This document shows positions 56,842-64,000 of a DNA stretch of 64,000 bases, one piece after another. The translations under genes were made by a program, and so were the position numbers. The DNA comes from Pseudarthrobacter sp. NBSH8 (lineage in GTDB: Bacteria > Actinomycetota > Actinomycetes > Actinomycetales > Micrococcaceae), in NCBI RefSeq assembly GCF_014217545.1, contig NZ_CP043178.1, positions 1,674,001 to 1,738,000 on the forward strand, written 5' to 3'. The notes under the pieces are model-generated. The model searched no databases, was not told where the DNA came from, and worked only from the letters and a program-made list of their open reading frames with translations. The stretch's first letter is position 1. Each line of letters begins with the position of its first letter.

Positions 56842-57395
56842 TGTCGGCGCAGAGGTTATATAGGCTTCAGGATCACCGGCGCGCTGGATTTCCCGAACGC
56901 GCCATCACCATTCCCAACCTTTGGAAACCTCACCTGCGGTTCCAGGAACGACCGCAGCGTCCGGTACAGCCTGAGTTCTCTTCACCAATGGCCGTCGCGC
57001 TGTCGCAGGAGGCGCGCCTCCAATGTCGGACCTTCTGTCGCGTTACCGCCCAAAACTAATGACGCACCCGAGAAACCCGAGGGTTTGCGCGACTCCAAGT
57101 GAGACGTGCGGGAGCTGTAGCCTGAGGCTCACAATGCCTCGCCAGCGCTGACACACGCATTTCAAGTCTCCGAGAGAGCGGTACTTAGTGGAAGTTGCGA
57201 GGATCCTGCCGTGGTGGTCGGCGGTATCACTGGCATCGGAACTGCTGCGATCCGACGGACACGTCACGCAGACCTGCCCGTAACTCCCGGAGTCAGATTT
57301 GACTGTTTCGACGGGAAAGAATTTGAAAAAATGAGCCCGCACCGGGTGTCGGGACAGCCCTCCCGGTTAAGCACCTACTCATACCGCCCACGCGT
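56842..57395. other. 554 bases without an intact gene; possible SDR remnant
   Basis: After the LysR stop no complete gene is seen. Near 57207-57300 (plus strand) a frame reads VVVGGITGIGTAAIRRTRHA, like the first strand and glycine loop of an SDR, then soon loses similarity. It may be a broken short-chain dehydrogenase gene. The rest gives no support for coding. Confidence 0.35.
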
Positions 57396-57850
57396 TCAGA
57401 AGGCCAGCGGAGCTGACATCACAAGACTCTCAAAGGAGGGGCGTGCGAAGGCGGGCTCAACGGACAGCTCCTGCCGGACGAGATCGTCCGAGCCGCCGGG
57501 GACTGCCTCAGCCGACGGATGAACCAAGCCGAACAAGACCTCTATGGCAGCGGCGAAGTCGTCCTGACGGCCGGCTTCGGCTAGCTCCCGGGCGCGGACG
57601 GTTGGTACATGAAGCAACTGCCTGAGCATGCGACGAAGGGCCAACTCCACTTCCTCTGCATTTGCCTCACTGCCCTGCGTTACTCTGACACGCTCCATTT
57701 CAGTGCTGAGGGTTTGCTGAGCGTGTCGGCGAAGGGCAACGATGGCCCAATAAATGGAGCGGCGCTTCTGCTGTTCCTCGAATCGGCGGACCGCTTCCTG
57801 GATAAGATCGCGGGCGTTTCGAAGGTCGTCCGAGAAGGCACAAACGCTGA
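57396..57850 (-). pseudogene. hemA: 3' remnant of glutamyl-tRNA reductase gene
   Basis: The minus strand reads continuously from about 57850 down to 57396 and matches the C-terminal dimerisation domain of actinobacterial glutamyl-tRNA reductase: RNARDLIQEAVRRFEEQQKR, then SIYWAIVALRRHAQQTLSTE, then VELALRRMLRQLLHVPTVRA. An in-frame stop lies at about 57854 just upstream, so the catalytic and NADP domains are missing and no start codon is left. The intact hemA must be elsewhere. Such a chromosome-type fragment beside a pseudo-tRNA suggests past recombination. Confidence 0.75.
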
Positions 57851-57854
57851 ATGA

Positions 57855-58262
57855 TCAGAAAGAGGACAACGCTATGCCGTCGTCGGCCAGCTGGACGCGC
57901 GTTCGGGGCGCGGCCCTGATCGTTGGCACCTGTGGCTGCGGCTTGTGGCGCCGCCGGGATTCCGTCGTTTCGTGTGGCTCTGTCAGTCCGCGGTCGGCGT
58001 CTGGGCACTGCCCGGTCATGCAGCGGAACGCCTATCGGATCATGAATGGTTTGAAGGGAGATGACCTCGTAAAGCAGAGCCTTGAACCTCAGAGCGCCGT
58101 GCGGCCTGCCGGAGACTCGGCAACGAGCGCGGGCAGGACCCGTTTGCAGCCGCGGTTGAACTTCTCGAGCAGGATCAAGTTGTTCAGGGCAAAAGAAGCG
58201 CCGCACCCTATCGATGCGGGGTGCGGCTGTTTGGGGGAGGCGTTTGGTGGGGAGAATTGGGG
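57855..58262. other. Gene-free stretch between the hemA remnant and the palindromes
   Basis: Several long open frames cross this part on both strands, but none has a recognisable protein, a good start or codon use like the neighbours. One short plus-strand frame near 58130-58190 (DPFAAAVELLEQDQVVQGKR) looks protein-like but is cut off on both sides. Nothing else can be supported. Confidence 0.35.
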
Positions 58263-58281
58263 GTGTGGACAGTGTCCACAC
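58263..58281. repeat. Second copy of the 19-bp palindrome
   Basis: GTGTGGACAGTGTCCACAC, identical to 29600-29618. It lies 110 bases before the pseudo-tRNA-Leu, whereas in copy A the palindrome lies after the tRNA. Confidence 0.65.
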
Positions 58282-58291
58282 TTTGGGTCAC

Positions 58292-58343
58292 GGACTGGGC
58301 CGTACCGGTGCCGGACTGGGCCGTACCGGTGCCGGACTGGGCC
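58292..58343 (+). repeat. 21-bp tandem repeat, about 2.5 copies
   Basis: The unit beginning GGACTGGGCCGTACC (21 bases) occurs at 58292-58312 and 58313-58333 without change and again for its first 10 bases at 58334-58343. The unit is 7 codons long, but no gene is seen across it. The inner ACCGGT gives small dyads. Confidence 0.75.
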
Positions 58344-58364
58344 GGATTGCGGAGGTTTTCGGGG

Positions 58365-58415
58365 GAGTGGCGGAAATTCAAGGGCTGGAACCCGGTTCGA
58401 GTCCCACCTCGGGCA
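58365..58415 (+). pseudogene. Pseudo-tRNA-Leu (truncated)
   Basis: GAGTGGCGGAAATT at 58365-58378 matches the 5' part of tRNA-Leu (one extra A), and from 58394 the T arm and 3' acceptor strand match exactly. The anticodon arm and variable loop between are missing, so it cannot fold as a tRNA. It marks the right end of the island. Confidence 0.65.
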
Positions 58416-58416
58416 C
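58394..58416 (+). repeat. Putative attR: 23-bp direct repeat of the tRNA-Leu 3' end
   Basis: Identical over 23 bases and in the same direction as 29537-29559. Distance between the copies is 28,857 bases, which is the proposed length of the inserted unit. Confidence 0.7.
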
Positions 58417-58453
58417 GTGTTTTCCCTGGTCAGGGGCTTTTTGGTGTTTTTTG

Positions 58454-58472
58454 GTGTGCACATTGTGCACAC
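58454..58472. repeat. Variant of the 19-bp palindrome in copy B
   Basis: GTGTGCACATTGTGCACAC differs from the other two copies at bases that stay paired in the dyad (G-C to C-G changes on both arms). Confidence 0.6.
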
Positions 58473-58871
58473 TCTTTCCTCTGACTTGATTTTCCGGGGT
58501 GTGTGGGTCCCGGAGGCCCTGTTCGGTTGTGGGGGAGCGGCTCACTACGGCGGGCCGGGTCCCGCCTGGATGGGCTTCTTCTGGGAGTTCATCCTCGTTC
58601 GTCCTTCCGTTGGGTTTTTGCCTTCACCACTTCATGATGGCTAAGGCCGCATACAACATGACTTGCTTATTACTCTTTAGATCGACCTGGGGTGCTCTTT
58701 TAGGACGACATACTTCTTGACCTCGTCGGGGGTGGCCAAGCCCACCAGCAGGTGCCGTCGTCGGTGACCTTGTGCGGTGACACGCAGAAACGCGCCCTGC
58801 CTTGGGGCCTGGGTGCATAATCGGGTGAGGTGTACTACTGATGTGAGACACAGTTTGAAAGGATTGTGCCC

Positions 58872-59162
58872 ATGTCTTCCCGTCCCACTTATTCCGATGA
58901 GTTCAAGGCCGATGCCGTGAATCTCGTCATCTCCTCCGGCCGTTCGCCCGCCTCGGTGGCCCCCGAGCTGGGGATCTCCGTGACCGCGCTGAAGCGGTGG
59001 GTCCAGCTGCATCGGGAAGGAGAGGCCGGCTCCGGCGGCAAGCCTGATGACCCCGTGGATCCCGCGAAATACAAGGCGTTGGAGGCCCGGCTGCGGGAGC
59101 TGGAACGGGAGAATGATTTCCTGAAAAAAGTTTCGGCGTTCTTCGCCAAAGAACAACGGTAG
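58872..59162 (+). CDS. IS3-family transposase orfA
   Basis: 96 residues. The helix-turn-helix (about 5-55: YSDEFKADAVNLVISSGRSP, SVAPELGISVTALKRWVQLH) is followed by a leucine-zipper-like coil (LEARLRELERENDFLKKVSA) and the usual end FFAKEQR. AAAGGA lies 9 bases before the ATG at 58872; a GTG at 58866 is also possible. In IS3 elements orfA joins orfB by a -1 ribosomal frameshift near the end; CTGAAAAAAG at 59121-59130 is a fitting slippery site. Confidence 0.88.
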   Translation: MSSRPTYSDEFKADAVNLVISSGRSPASVAPELGISVTALKRWVQLHREGEAGSGGKPDDPVDPAKYKALEARLRELERENDFLKKVSAFFAKEQR

Positions 59163-60047
59163 AGGACCTCTACCGGCTTGTTCAGGAGAAGAACGCCGAA
59201 TCCCTATCACCTGGATGTGCGCCCGGCTGGGCGTCCCGCGGGCCTCGTACTACCGGTGGCTGGACCACGAGGAATCACCGACGGCTGCCCGGCACCGGGA
59301 GCTGACCGGACTGGTAAAGGCGATGTTCGATTCCTCCGACGGGATCTTCGGCCACCGCATGGTCCACACCAAACTCTCCGCCGCCGGTGTGGAGATTTCC
59401 GTAGGGACGGTCGCTGCCATCATGGCGGAGAACGGCTGGGCGGCCAAGCGGATGCGCGCCTTCAAACGCACGACCATCCCCTCGGACCCGGACAAGGTCT
59501 TCGCGGACCTCATCGGCCGGGACTTCACCTCAGATACCCCCGGCACGAAGCTCGTCGGTGACATCACTTACCTGCGCACCGGCGAGGGCTGGCTGTACCT
59601 GGCCACCGTCATCGACCTGTGCACCCGCATGGTCGTCGGCTGGGCCATGGCCGATCACATGCGCGCCTCCCTGGTCACTGGCGCGCTGGCGATGGCCAGG
59701 GACCGCGGACACCTGGCCCCGGATGCCATTTTCCACAGCGACCGCGGCACCCAATACACCTCCCGGGAAATGGGCGCCTGGTGCACCGGCAACAGAGTCC
59801 GCCAGTCCATGGGGGCCACCGGGGCTGGGACAATGCCGTCGCCGAGTCGGCGTTCTCATCCCTGAAGAACGAGTTCTACCACCACCACAGCTTCGCCACC
59901 CGCCAGGACGCCCGCCGGGCAACCATGCGCTACATCGAGGTGTTCTACAACCGCTGGCGGCCCCACACCAACAATGAGGGGCTGCCGCCGGCCACAGCAA
60001 TGGCCAACTTCAAGACCAAAAACCAGCCGCTACCCGCGGCCGCCTAA
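59159..60047 (+). pseudogene. IS3-family transposase orfB with two frameshifts
   Basis: The DDE integrase reads in three successive frames. It starts in the -1 frame of orfA (VEDLYRLVQEKNAE), then after a lost base near 59199 goes on as ITWMCARLGVPRASYYRW through VGDITYLRTGEGWLYLATVI (first Asp), FHSDRGTQYTSREM (second Asp). After another lost base near 59827 it ends as WDNAVAESAFSSLKNEFYHH with the catalytic Glu, and NRWRPHTNNEG. All catalytic residues survive, so the decay is recent or due to sequencing errors at two places. Confidence 0.82.
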
Positions 60048-60094
60048 CCCCCAATAGAAACCAACCGGCTGTCTCACATCCTTGACACACCTCA

Positions 60095-60819
60095 TTGTTC
60101 TTGGTGGGGTGCTGCTGTGTGTATGGGTCCTTGTTGAACGCCGGGTCGAATTTCCGCTGGTCGACCTGACTCTGATCCGGCGCGGTGGGATCGGCCTCCC
60201 GATCATCGTTGCACTTCTCTTTGGCGCACAATTGTTCGGGTCCCAGACCCCTAGCGCTCTGTTTCTCCGGGCCGATCCTGCGACCCTGCATTACGGCCTT
60301 GGCATGAGTTCGTCCGCGGCGGGTCTGGTCCTGGCCATCTTTGCCTTTGCCGCTTTCTTGGGGGGCGACTGTGAGCGACCGTGTGGCGAAATGGTTCGGG
60401 GGACCCAAAGCCATCATGCTTGCTGGCTTCTTGGGTGCAGCGGCCTACATACTGATGATTTTCGTGCGGGGGAACGCCCTGACTTTTACCGTATGGCTTG
60501 GTCTGTCCGGATTCAGTGGCGGAGTAATTATCGGCGCCTTGCCCACCATTGTGGTGAACCGGGCACCGGCAGACTCCGTCGGCATAGACTCGGCTGTATA
60601 TAACACCGCAAGGACAGTCGCCGGGGCGGTCGCGGGTGCAGTCTTTGCCTTGGTGATGTCCTCACTTATGACCACCAGCACCGCGGGCGGGATCACGGTC
60701 CCTGTTTCATCCCACCTGTCGTATCAGGCAGTGTGGGGGATCTGCGCGGTGATTTGCGTTGTTCTCGCCATTTTTGGCCGGCCGGATGGGCCAGCCACTT
60801 GCCAGCCCTCCGGCTGACC
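60095..60819 (+). pseudogene. MFS drug-resistance-type transporter, 5' truncated and frameshifted
   Basis: The second half of a 14-span MFS transporter begins right at the IS3 right end (LIVLGGVLLCVWVLVERRVE, FPLVDLTLIRRGGIGLPIIV). The frame is lost at 60360-60365, a run of six G where five would keep the frame, and goes on as ATVSDRVAKWFGGPKAIMLA to a normal end (AVICVVLAIFGRPDGPATCQ). The first half is missing to the left of the IS. The gene is dead in this strain. Confidence 0.8.
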
Positions 60820-61446
60820 TGGATGCCGGTGCGGAATCTACAGCAGTAAAAGAACCAGCGGCCACCTGACCGTCGTCGATCCTGGAGACGGGATCCGCGC
60901 ACCCATCGTCGCGTCCCACTGACGGGCTCCGTGCGAGGCGGCTCATTAGCTGCCTCGGGCGGAGTTCGTCCCTGTGTCAGGGAGTCCCAGCGGCGTCACT
61001 GGATCATGGGGATGTATTCGCCCGTATGCCGTTCGGAATCGTCGAAGAAATGCCCCAGACGTTTGGGCGTACGGAGCACAACCTGCCTGCGGACGCTCAT
61101 GCTTGCCCGGAGCATGCTCTGAATCTTGGCTTCCAGTTGATGCACGGCGGAGAGGCTGCGCAGCCAGACGTCGAACACCGGGTGGCCCGCCGCTGGCGTT
61201 GGCTGACCGTGCATTTACCTGTTGGCAAGCGAACTCTATTTGTCCGACGCTTCGGCGTAGGCTCCGAATCCCGGCACATGTATCCCGCCGGCGAGGATCC
61301 ACCAATAGGAGTCGCTGGCATCCAAGCGCTTGCCTATGCTCTGCCGGCTGGTCTCCTGCTCGGGAACATCCCGGCGCTGTGCCCTGCTCCCGGGCCGGTC
61401 CACACACGCCGGCTAAGAATCTGCCACACCGGGACCACAACCACGG
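60820..61446. other. 627 bases without an intact gene
   Basis: On the minus strand about 61190-60996 a frame reads GHPVFDVWLRSLSAVHQLEA and ends GEYIPMIQ at a stop, which looks like the C-terminal end of a protein; upstream the frame degrades and I do not recognise the family. A small dyad CGAGGC...GCCTCG lies at 60933-60956. Nothing else is supported. Confidence 0.35.
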
Positions 61447-62931
61447 CTACGCCTCCCGCCGGCCGTCCACCAGCCGAGGCACCCCAAGGGGATTATCCCC
61501 GCGGAGTGCCTCCGGCAGGAGGTGCTGGGGGAAGCCTTGGTAAGCGACCGGCCGCAGGAAGCGTTCGATCGCGGCCGTGCCCACGGACGTGCTTCCGGCG
61601 GCGGTGGTGGCGGGGTACGGTCCGCCATGCTGCTGCGCATATGTGACCGAAACACCTGTTGGCCACTGGTTCCAGACCACCCGACCCGCCTTGCGGGCCA
61701 GGATCTCCACAAGTTCGGCCACCTGGCAGGAATCAGTTCCATGGACGGTGGCGGTCAGTTGACCTTCGAAGGTCTCGGCGAGCTCGGGGAGTTGGGACTC
61801 GTCGTCGTACGTGATGACTACGGCGGTGGGTCCGAAGCATTCGGTTTGGAGGGCATGCGGCTCCGACAGCATGTCCGCGGCAGTGGTGAGGAGGAGCGTC
61901 GGACCCGGGGGATCGGCCAGTGGGCCTGCTCCCTGGGCCAGCACCGTGAGGCGCGGGTTTGACTGCAGGTTCGCCAGGACGTCGGTGTAGCCGGACTGGA
62001 TCCGTTCATTAAGCAGGGGCGCGGCCGGTGGCAGGGCGGCGTCGCGCAGGGCCTCCACCATCCCGTATCCAGCCGGAACAAAAAGCGTCCCGGGCTTGGT
62101 GCAGAATTGCCCGGCCCCCATGGTGAAGGAGCCCACGAACCCCTGGGCGATCTCCGCACCACGCTGGCTTGCTGCGGCTTCGGTGACGAAGGCCGGGTTG
62201 TTGCTGCCCAGTTCCCCGAAGAAGGGGATCGGTTCCGGCCGGGAATTCGCGATATCGAACAGTGCGCGGCCGCCAGGGATGGACCCCGTGAAGGCGCCGG
62301 CTTTGACCCGAGGGTCGCGCAGGGCTGCGGCTCCCGCGGCAGTCCCGGCGATGAGGGCGAACGTGCCGTCCGGAGCGCCAGCCTCGCGAAGCGCGGAGGT
62401 CACCACCTCGGCTGTGAGCCGGGACAGTCCGGGGTGGCCGGAGTGGGCCTTGAGCAGCACCGGGCTGCCTGCAGCCAGGGCTGAAGCGGTGTCGCCGCCG
62501 GCAACGGAGAACGCGAAGGGAAAGTTGCTGGCCGCGAACACTACTACGGGGCCCACGGGCACGCGAACTCGCCGCAGGTCCGGTCGCGGCGCGCCCATTG
62601 GCCACTCGGCGTCGGCGTGGTCGATGCGGGCGTCAAGGTAGCCGCCGTCGCGCAGCTCTTCCCCGAAGAGGCGCAGCTGGAAGGTAGTGCGTTTGAGCTC
62701 TCCGCGCAGGCGCGCCCCGGGCAGGTGGGTTTCCTGTTCGGCTTCGGGAATGAGCTGGTCGGCTGCGGCATCCAAGCGGTCCGCGACGGCGTCGAGCAGC
62801 CGGGCGCGCTCGGCGGGACGGAGTGCGGCCAGTGGCGCCGCGGCCGTTTGGGCCGCTGCCAGCAGTTGTTCCAGCTCGGCGTCGGTGGTGGGCTGGAGTG
62901 CGACGGCGGAGGCCGGGGCGATCGTGGTCAT
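61447..62931 (-). CDS. Aldehyde dehydrogenase (NADP+), ketoglutarate-semialdehyde type
   Basis: 494 residues of the aldehyde dehydrogenase superfamily. VPVGPVVVFAASNFPFAFSV, then GGDTASALAAGSPVLLKAHS (cofactor site), AFTGSIPGGRALFDIANSRP, FFGELGSNNPAFVT with the general-base Glu, and GAGQFCTKPGTLFVPAG with the catalytic Cys. Short early motifs and the end HLLPEALRGDNPLGVPRLVD are as in alpha-ketoglutaric semialdehyde dehydrogenases. AAAGGAGACTGCGC precedes the ATG. With the FAD/[2Fe-2S] oxidoreductase upstream it fits a hydroxyproline or pentose/glucarate breakdown route; the substrate is inferred. Confidence 0.85.
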   Translation of the reverse strand: MTTIAPASAVALQPTTDAELEQLLAAAQTAAAPLAALRPAERARLLDAVADRLDAAADQLIPEAEQETHLPGARLRGELKRTTFQLRLFGEELRDGGYLDARIDHADAEWPMGAPRPDLRRVRVPVGPVVVFAASNFPFAFSVAGGDTASALAAGSPVLLKAHSGHPGLSRLTAEVVTSALREAGAPDGTFALIAGTAAGAAALRDPRVKAGAFTGSIPGGRALFDIANSRPEPIPFFGELGSNNPAFVTEAAASQRGAEIAQGFVGSFTMGAGQFCTKPGTLFVPAGYGMVEALRDAALPPAAPLLNERIQSGYTDVLANLQSNPRLTVLAQGAGPLADPPGPTLLLTTAADMLSEPHALQTECFGPTAVVITYDDESQLPELAETFEGQLTATVHGTDSCQVAELVEILARKAGRVVWNQWPTGVSVTYAQQHGGPYPATTAAGSTSVGTAAIERFLRPVAYQGFPQHLLPEALRGDNPLGVPRLVDGRREA

Positions 62932-62971
62932 GCGCAGTCTCCTTTCGGGAGGCAGGGTCAGAAGGGGAAGT

Positions 62972-64000
62972 TCAGTCGTCCGTAGTTTGGAGGGCGGCGA
63001 GTTCGCCGATCCCCACGGGTGCAGCCAATGGTCGTTTTGCGGCGGCGGACAGGCTTTCAATGGTGGGAGCACCACCCGGGCCTGCGCCCAGGCAGGCGGC
63101 CGCGAAACCGCAGACGCGGCCCTGGCACCAGCCCATTCCGGCGCGGGTGAAGGATTTGAGTGTGCGGGCGTCGCGGGCTCCCAGGTCGTCCCGGGCCCCG
63201 GTGATCTCGCCGGCCGTGACCTCTTCGCAGCGGCATACGGTGGTCTGCGGAGCGAGCCAGTCCTGCCAGGCGGCGGGCACAGGGTGGGCACGGTGCATGG
63301 CCTCGGCGAAGCGCCGGTGCCGCACCATGGCACGCAGGCCCTGCAGTGCCGCGGCGGGTTCCGGAGCGGCTGCTGCGGAGGTGCCGGCAGTGAGGCCCTC
63401 GAGCACCGCCAGGGTAGCGCCTCCGACACCGGTGACCTCCCCGGCAAGGAACAGGCCGGGAATGCTGGATTCCTGGCGGTCGGTGACGACGCCGACCAGG
63501 GAGCCATCGGCATCCAGGCGGGTTTCAACTCCGAGGGACAGGGGCAGCTCCATCTGCGGCGTGAAACCCCAGCCGAAGCCGATGACGTCCACGTCCCGGT
63601 AAACGCGCTCCGTGCCGGGCCGGACCCGGCCGGCGGCGTCCACCTTGGCTGTGCGCACGCCGGAGGCGCGGCCGTCTCCCAGCACCTCCGTGACGATGGT
63701 CCGGATGCGGTACGGGATCCGGTGCCGGGCGAACACGGCCGCGTACTCCACTCCCTCGACGGCCTTCTCGGGCACACCCGCGGCTGCCTTGAGGTGCGGC
63801 AGCCAGGCCTTGGGTGAGGACGATTCGAGCACTGCGGGGACCTGTCCGCCGGCTTCGGCAATGCCCGCCGCCACCGGTAAAAGGAACGGGCCGGTGCCGG
63901 CGATGACGAAGCGCTTCCCCGGCAGGGCTCCGTTGCCCTTGATGAACGCCTGGATTCCGCCGGCGGCCATCACGCCGGGCAGGTTCCAGCCGGGAACCGG
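62972..64000 (-). CDS. FAD-dependent oxidoreductase with BFD-like [2Fe-2S] domain (partial)
   Basis: At least 343 residues; the 5' end lies beyond 64000. The visible part begins PVPGWNLPGVMAAGGIQ, usual in the alpha subunits of opine/octopine or D-hydroxyproline dehydrogenases, then KRFVIAGTGPFLLPVAAGIA (NAD or second nucleotide site) and IPGLFLAGEVTGVGGATLAV. The C-terminal domain holds TTVCRCEEVTAGEI and GMGWCQGRVCG, the four Cys of a BFD-like [2Fe-2S] cluster. It lies 40 bases before the aldehyde dehydrogenase on the same strand. Partner beta subunit and small ferredoxin, if present, must be to the right of the window. Confidence 0.82.
   Translation of the reverse strand, partial: PVPGWNLPGVMAAGGIQAFIKGNGALPGKRFVIAGTGPFLLPVAAGIAEAGGQVPAVLESSSPKAWLPHLKAAAGVPEKAVEGVEYAAVFARHRIPYRIRTIVTEVLGDGRASGVRTAKVDAAGRVRPGTERVYRDVDVIGFGWGFTPQMELPLSLGVETRLDADGSLVGVVTDRQESSIPGLFLAGEVTGVGGATLAVLEGLTAGTSAAAAPEPAAALQGLRAMVRHRRFAEAMHRAHPVPAAWQDWLAPQTTVCRCEEVTAGEITGARDDLGARDARTLKSFTRAGMGWCQGRVCGFAAACLGAGPGGAPTIESLSAAAKRPLAAPVGIGELAALQTTDD

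Larger units (their letters stand above)
58394..58691 (+). repeat. Copy B of the diverged ~300-bp direct repeat
   Basis: Follows the same order of blocks as copy A (29537-29837): the tRNA 3' end, a hairpin CCCT/AGGG with T run, a palindrome, CCTCTGA, TTCATCCTCGTTCGTCCTTC, CTTCATGATGGCTA and TACAACATGACTTGCT, ending near ACCTGGG. Differences are spread throughout. The similarity stops about 135 bases before the IS3 element. Confidence 0.8.
58826..60094 (+). mobile_element. IS3-family insertion sequence, probably inactive
   Basis: 1269 bases bounded by imperfect inverted repeats: left TGAGGTGTACTACTGATGTG (from 58826) and right, read on the minus strand from 60094, TGAGGTGTGTCAAGGATGTG; GAGACA follows in both. 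Ends TG...CA are typical of IS3. orfA and orfB are in the usual order, but orfB has two frameshifts. No target duplication is seen (CGGG on the left, TTGT on the right), so a flank has probably been lost by recombination. Confidence 0.85.

Noticed and set aside
58292..58343. CRISPR array
   Set aside because: The copies are directly adjacent without spacers, and no cas gene is in the window.
57754..58644. Plus-strand open frame of 296 codons over the island end
   Set aside because: It crosses the hemA remnant in antisense, a tandem repeat and the pseudo-tRNA, and its translation has the low-complexity look of non-coding high-GC DNA.

Overview
The window is high-GC actinobacterial DNA, most likely from the Arthrobacter/Pseudarthrobacter group of the Micrococcaceae. 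The signs are a def-fmt-rsmB-rpe-rib order, a TIGR03085 protein next to hisI, a trp operon that carries the Trp-associated membrane protein and an HGxxPAAW protein, an ANTAR regulator beside pyk, and tRNA genes without an encoded CCA. These assignments come from reading the sequence; no database search was run.

Bases 1-29,480 are core chromosome: a tRNA cluster (Val, Gly, Val, Cys, Gly on the minus strand and Val-CAC on the plus strand); a nuclease-like gene; def-fmt-rsmB-rpe; an FMN riboswitch followed by a small upstream ORF and ribD-ribE-ribB-ribA-ribH; hisE-hisG-hisF and hisI; trpE-membrane protein-HGxxPAAW protein-trpC-trpB-trpA-lgt; gltBD; pyk; and a PdtaR-type response regulator. Many neighbours overlap by 1-8 bases, which indicates translational coupling.

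Bases 29,477-58,691 look like a genomic island of about 29 kb next to tRNA-Leu(CAA). The last part of the tRNA (23 identical bases) recurs at 58,394-58,416, and the roughly 300 bases downstream of each copy are also related but diverged. Inside lies a complete-looking set of genes for 3-phenylpropionate/cinnamate and 3-hydroxyphenylpropionate breakdown. An HcaEFCD-like Rieske dioxygenase and an HcaB-like dehydrogenase make the catechol. MhpA hydroxylates the 3-hydroxy substrate. MhpB, C, D, E and F carry out meta cleavage and conversion to pyruvate and acetyl-CoA. Two acyl-CoA ligases, an enoyl-CoA hydratase, an SDR, a MaoC protein and two thioesterases could shorten longer phenylalkanoate chains. 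Two MHS-type transporters and IclR, XRE-cupin and LysR regulators complete the set. A 17-base dyad, GTTCCG-N5-CGG(A/C)AC, stands before five transcription units and is the best candidate for a shared operator.

Bases 56,842-61,446 are decayed: a hemA 3' remnant, a pseudo-tRNA-Leu, short tandem repeats, an IS3-family element whose orfB carries two frameshifts, and an MFS gene missing its 5' part and frameshifted in a G tract. Bases 61,447-64,000 hold an aldehyde dehydrogenase and the 3' part of an FAD/[2Fe-2S] oxidoreductase, a pair typical of hydroxyproline or related catabolic clusters; the second gene runs off the window.
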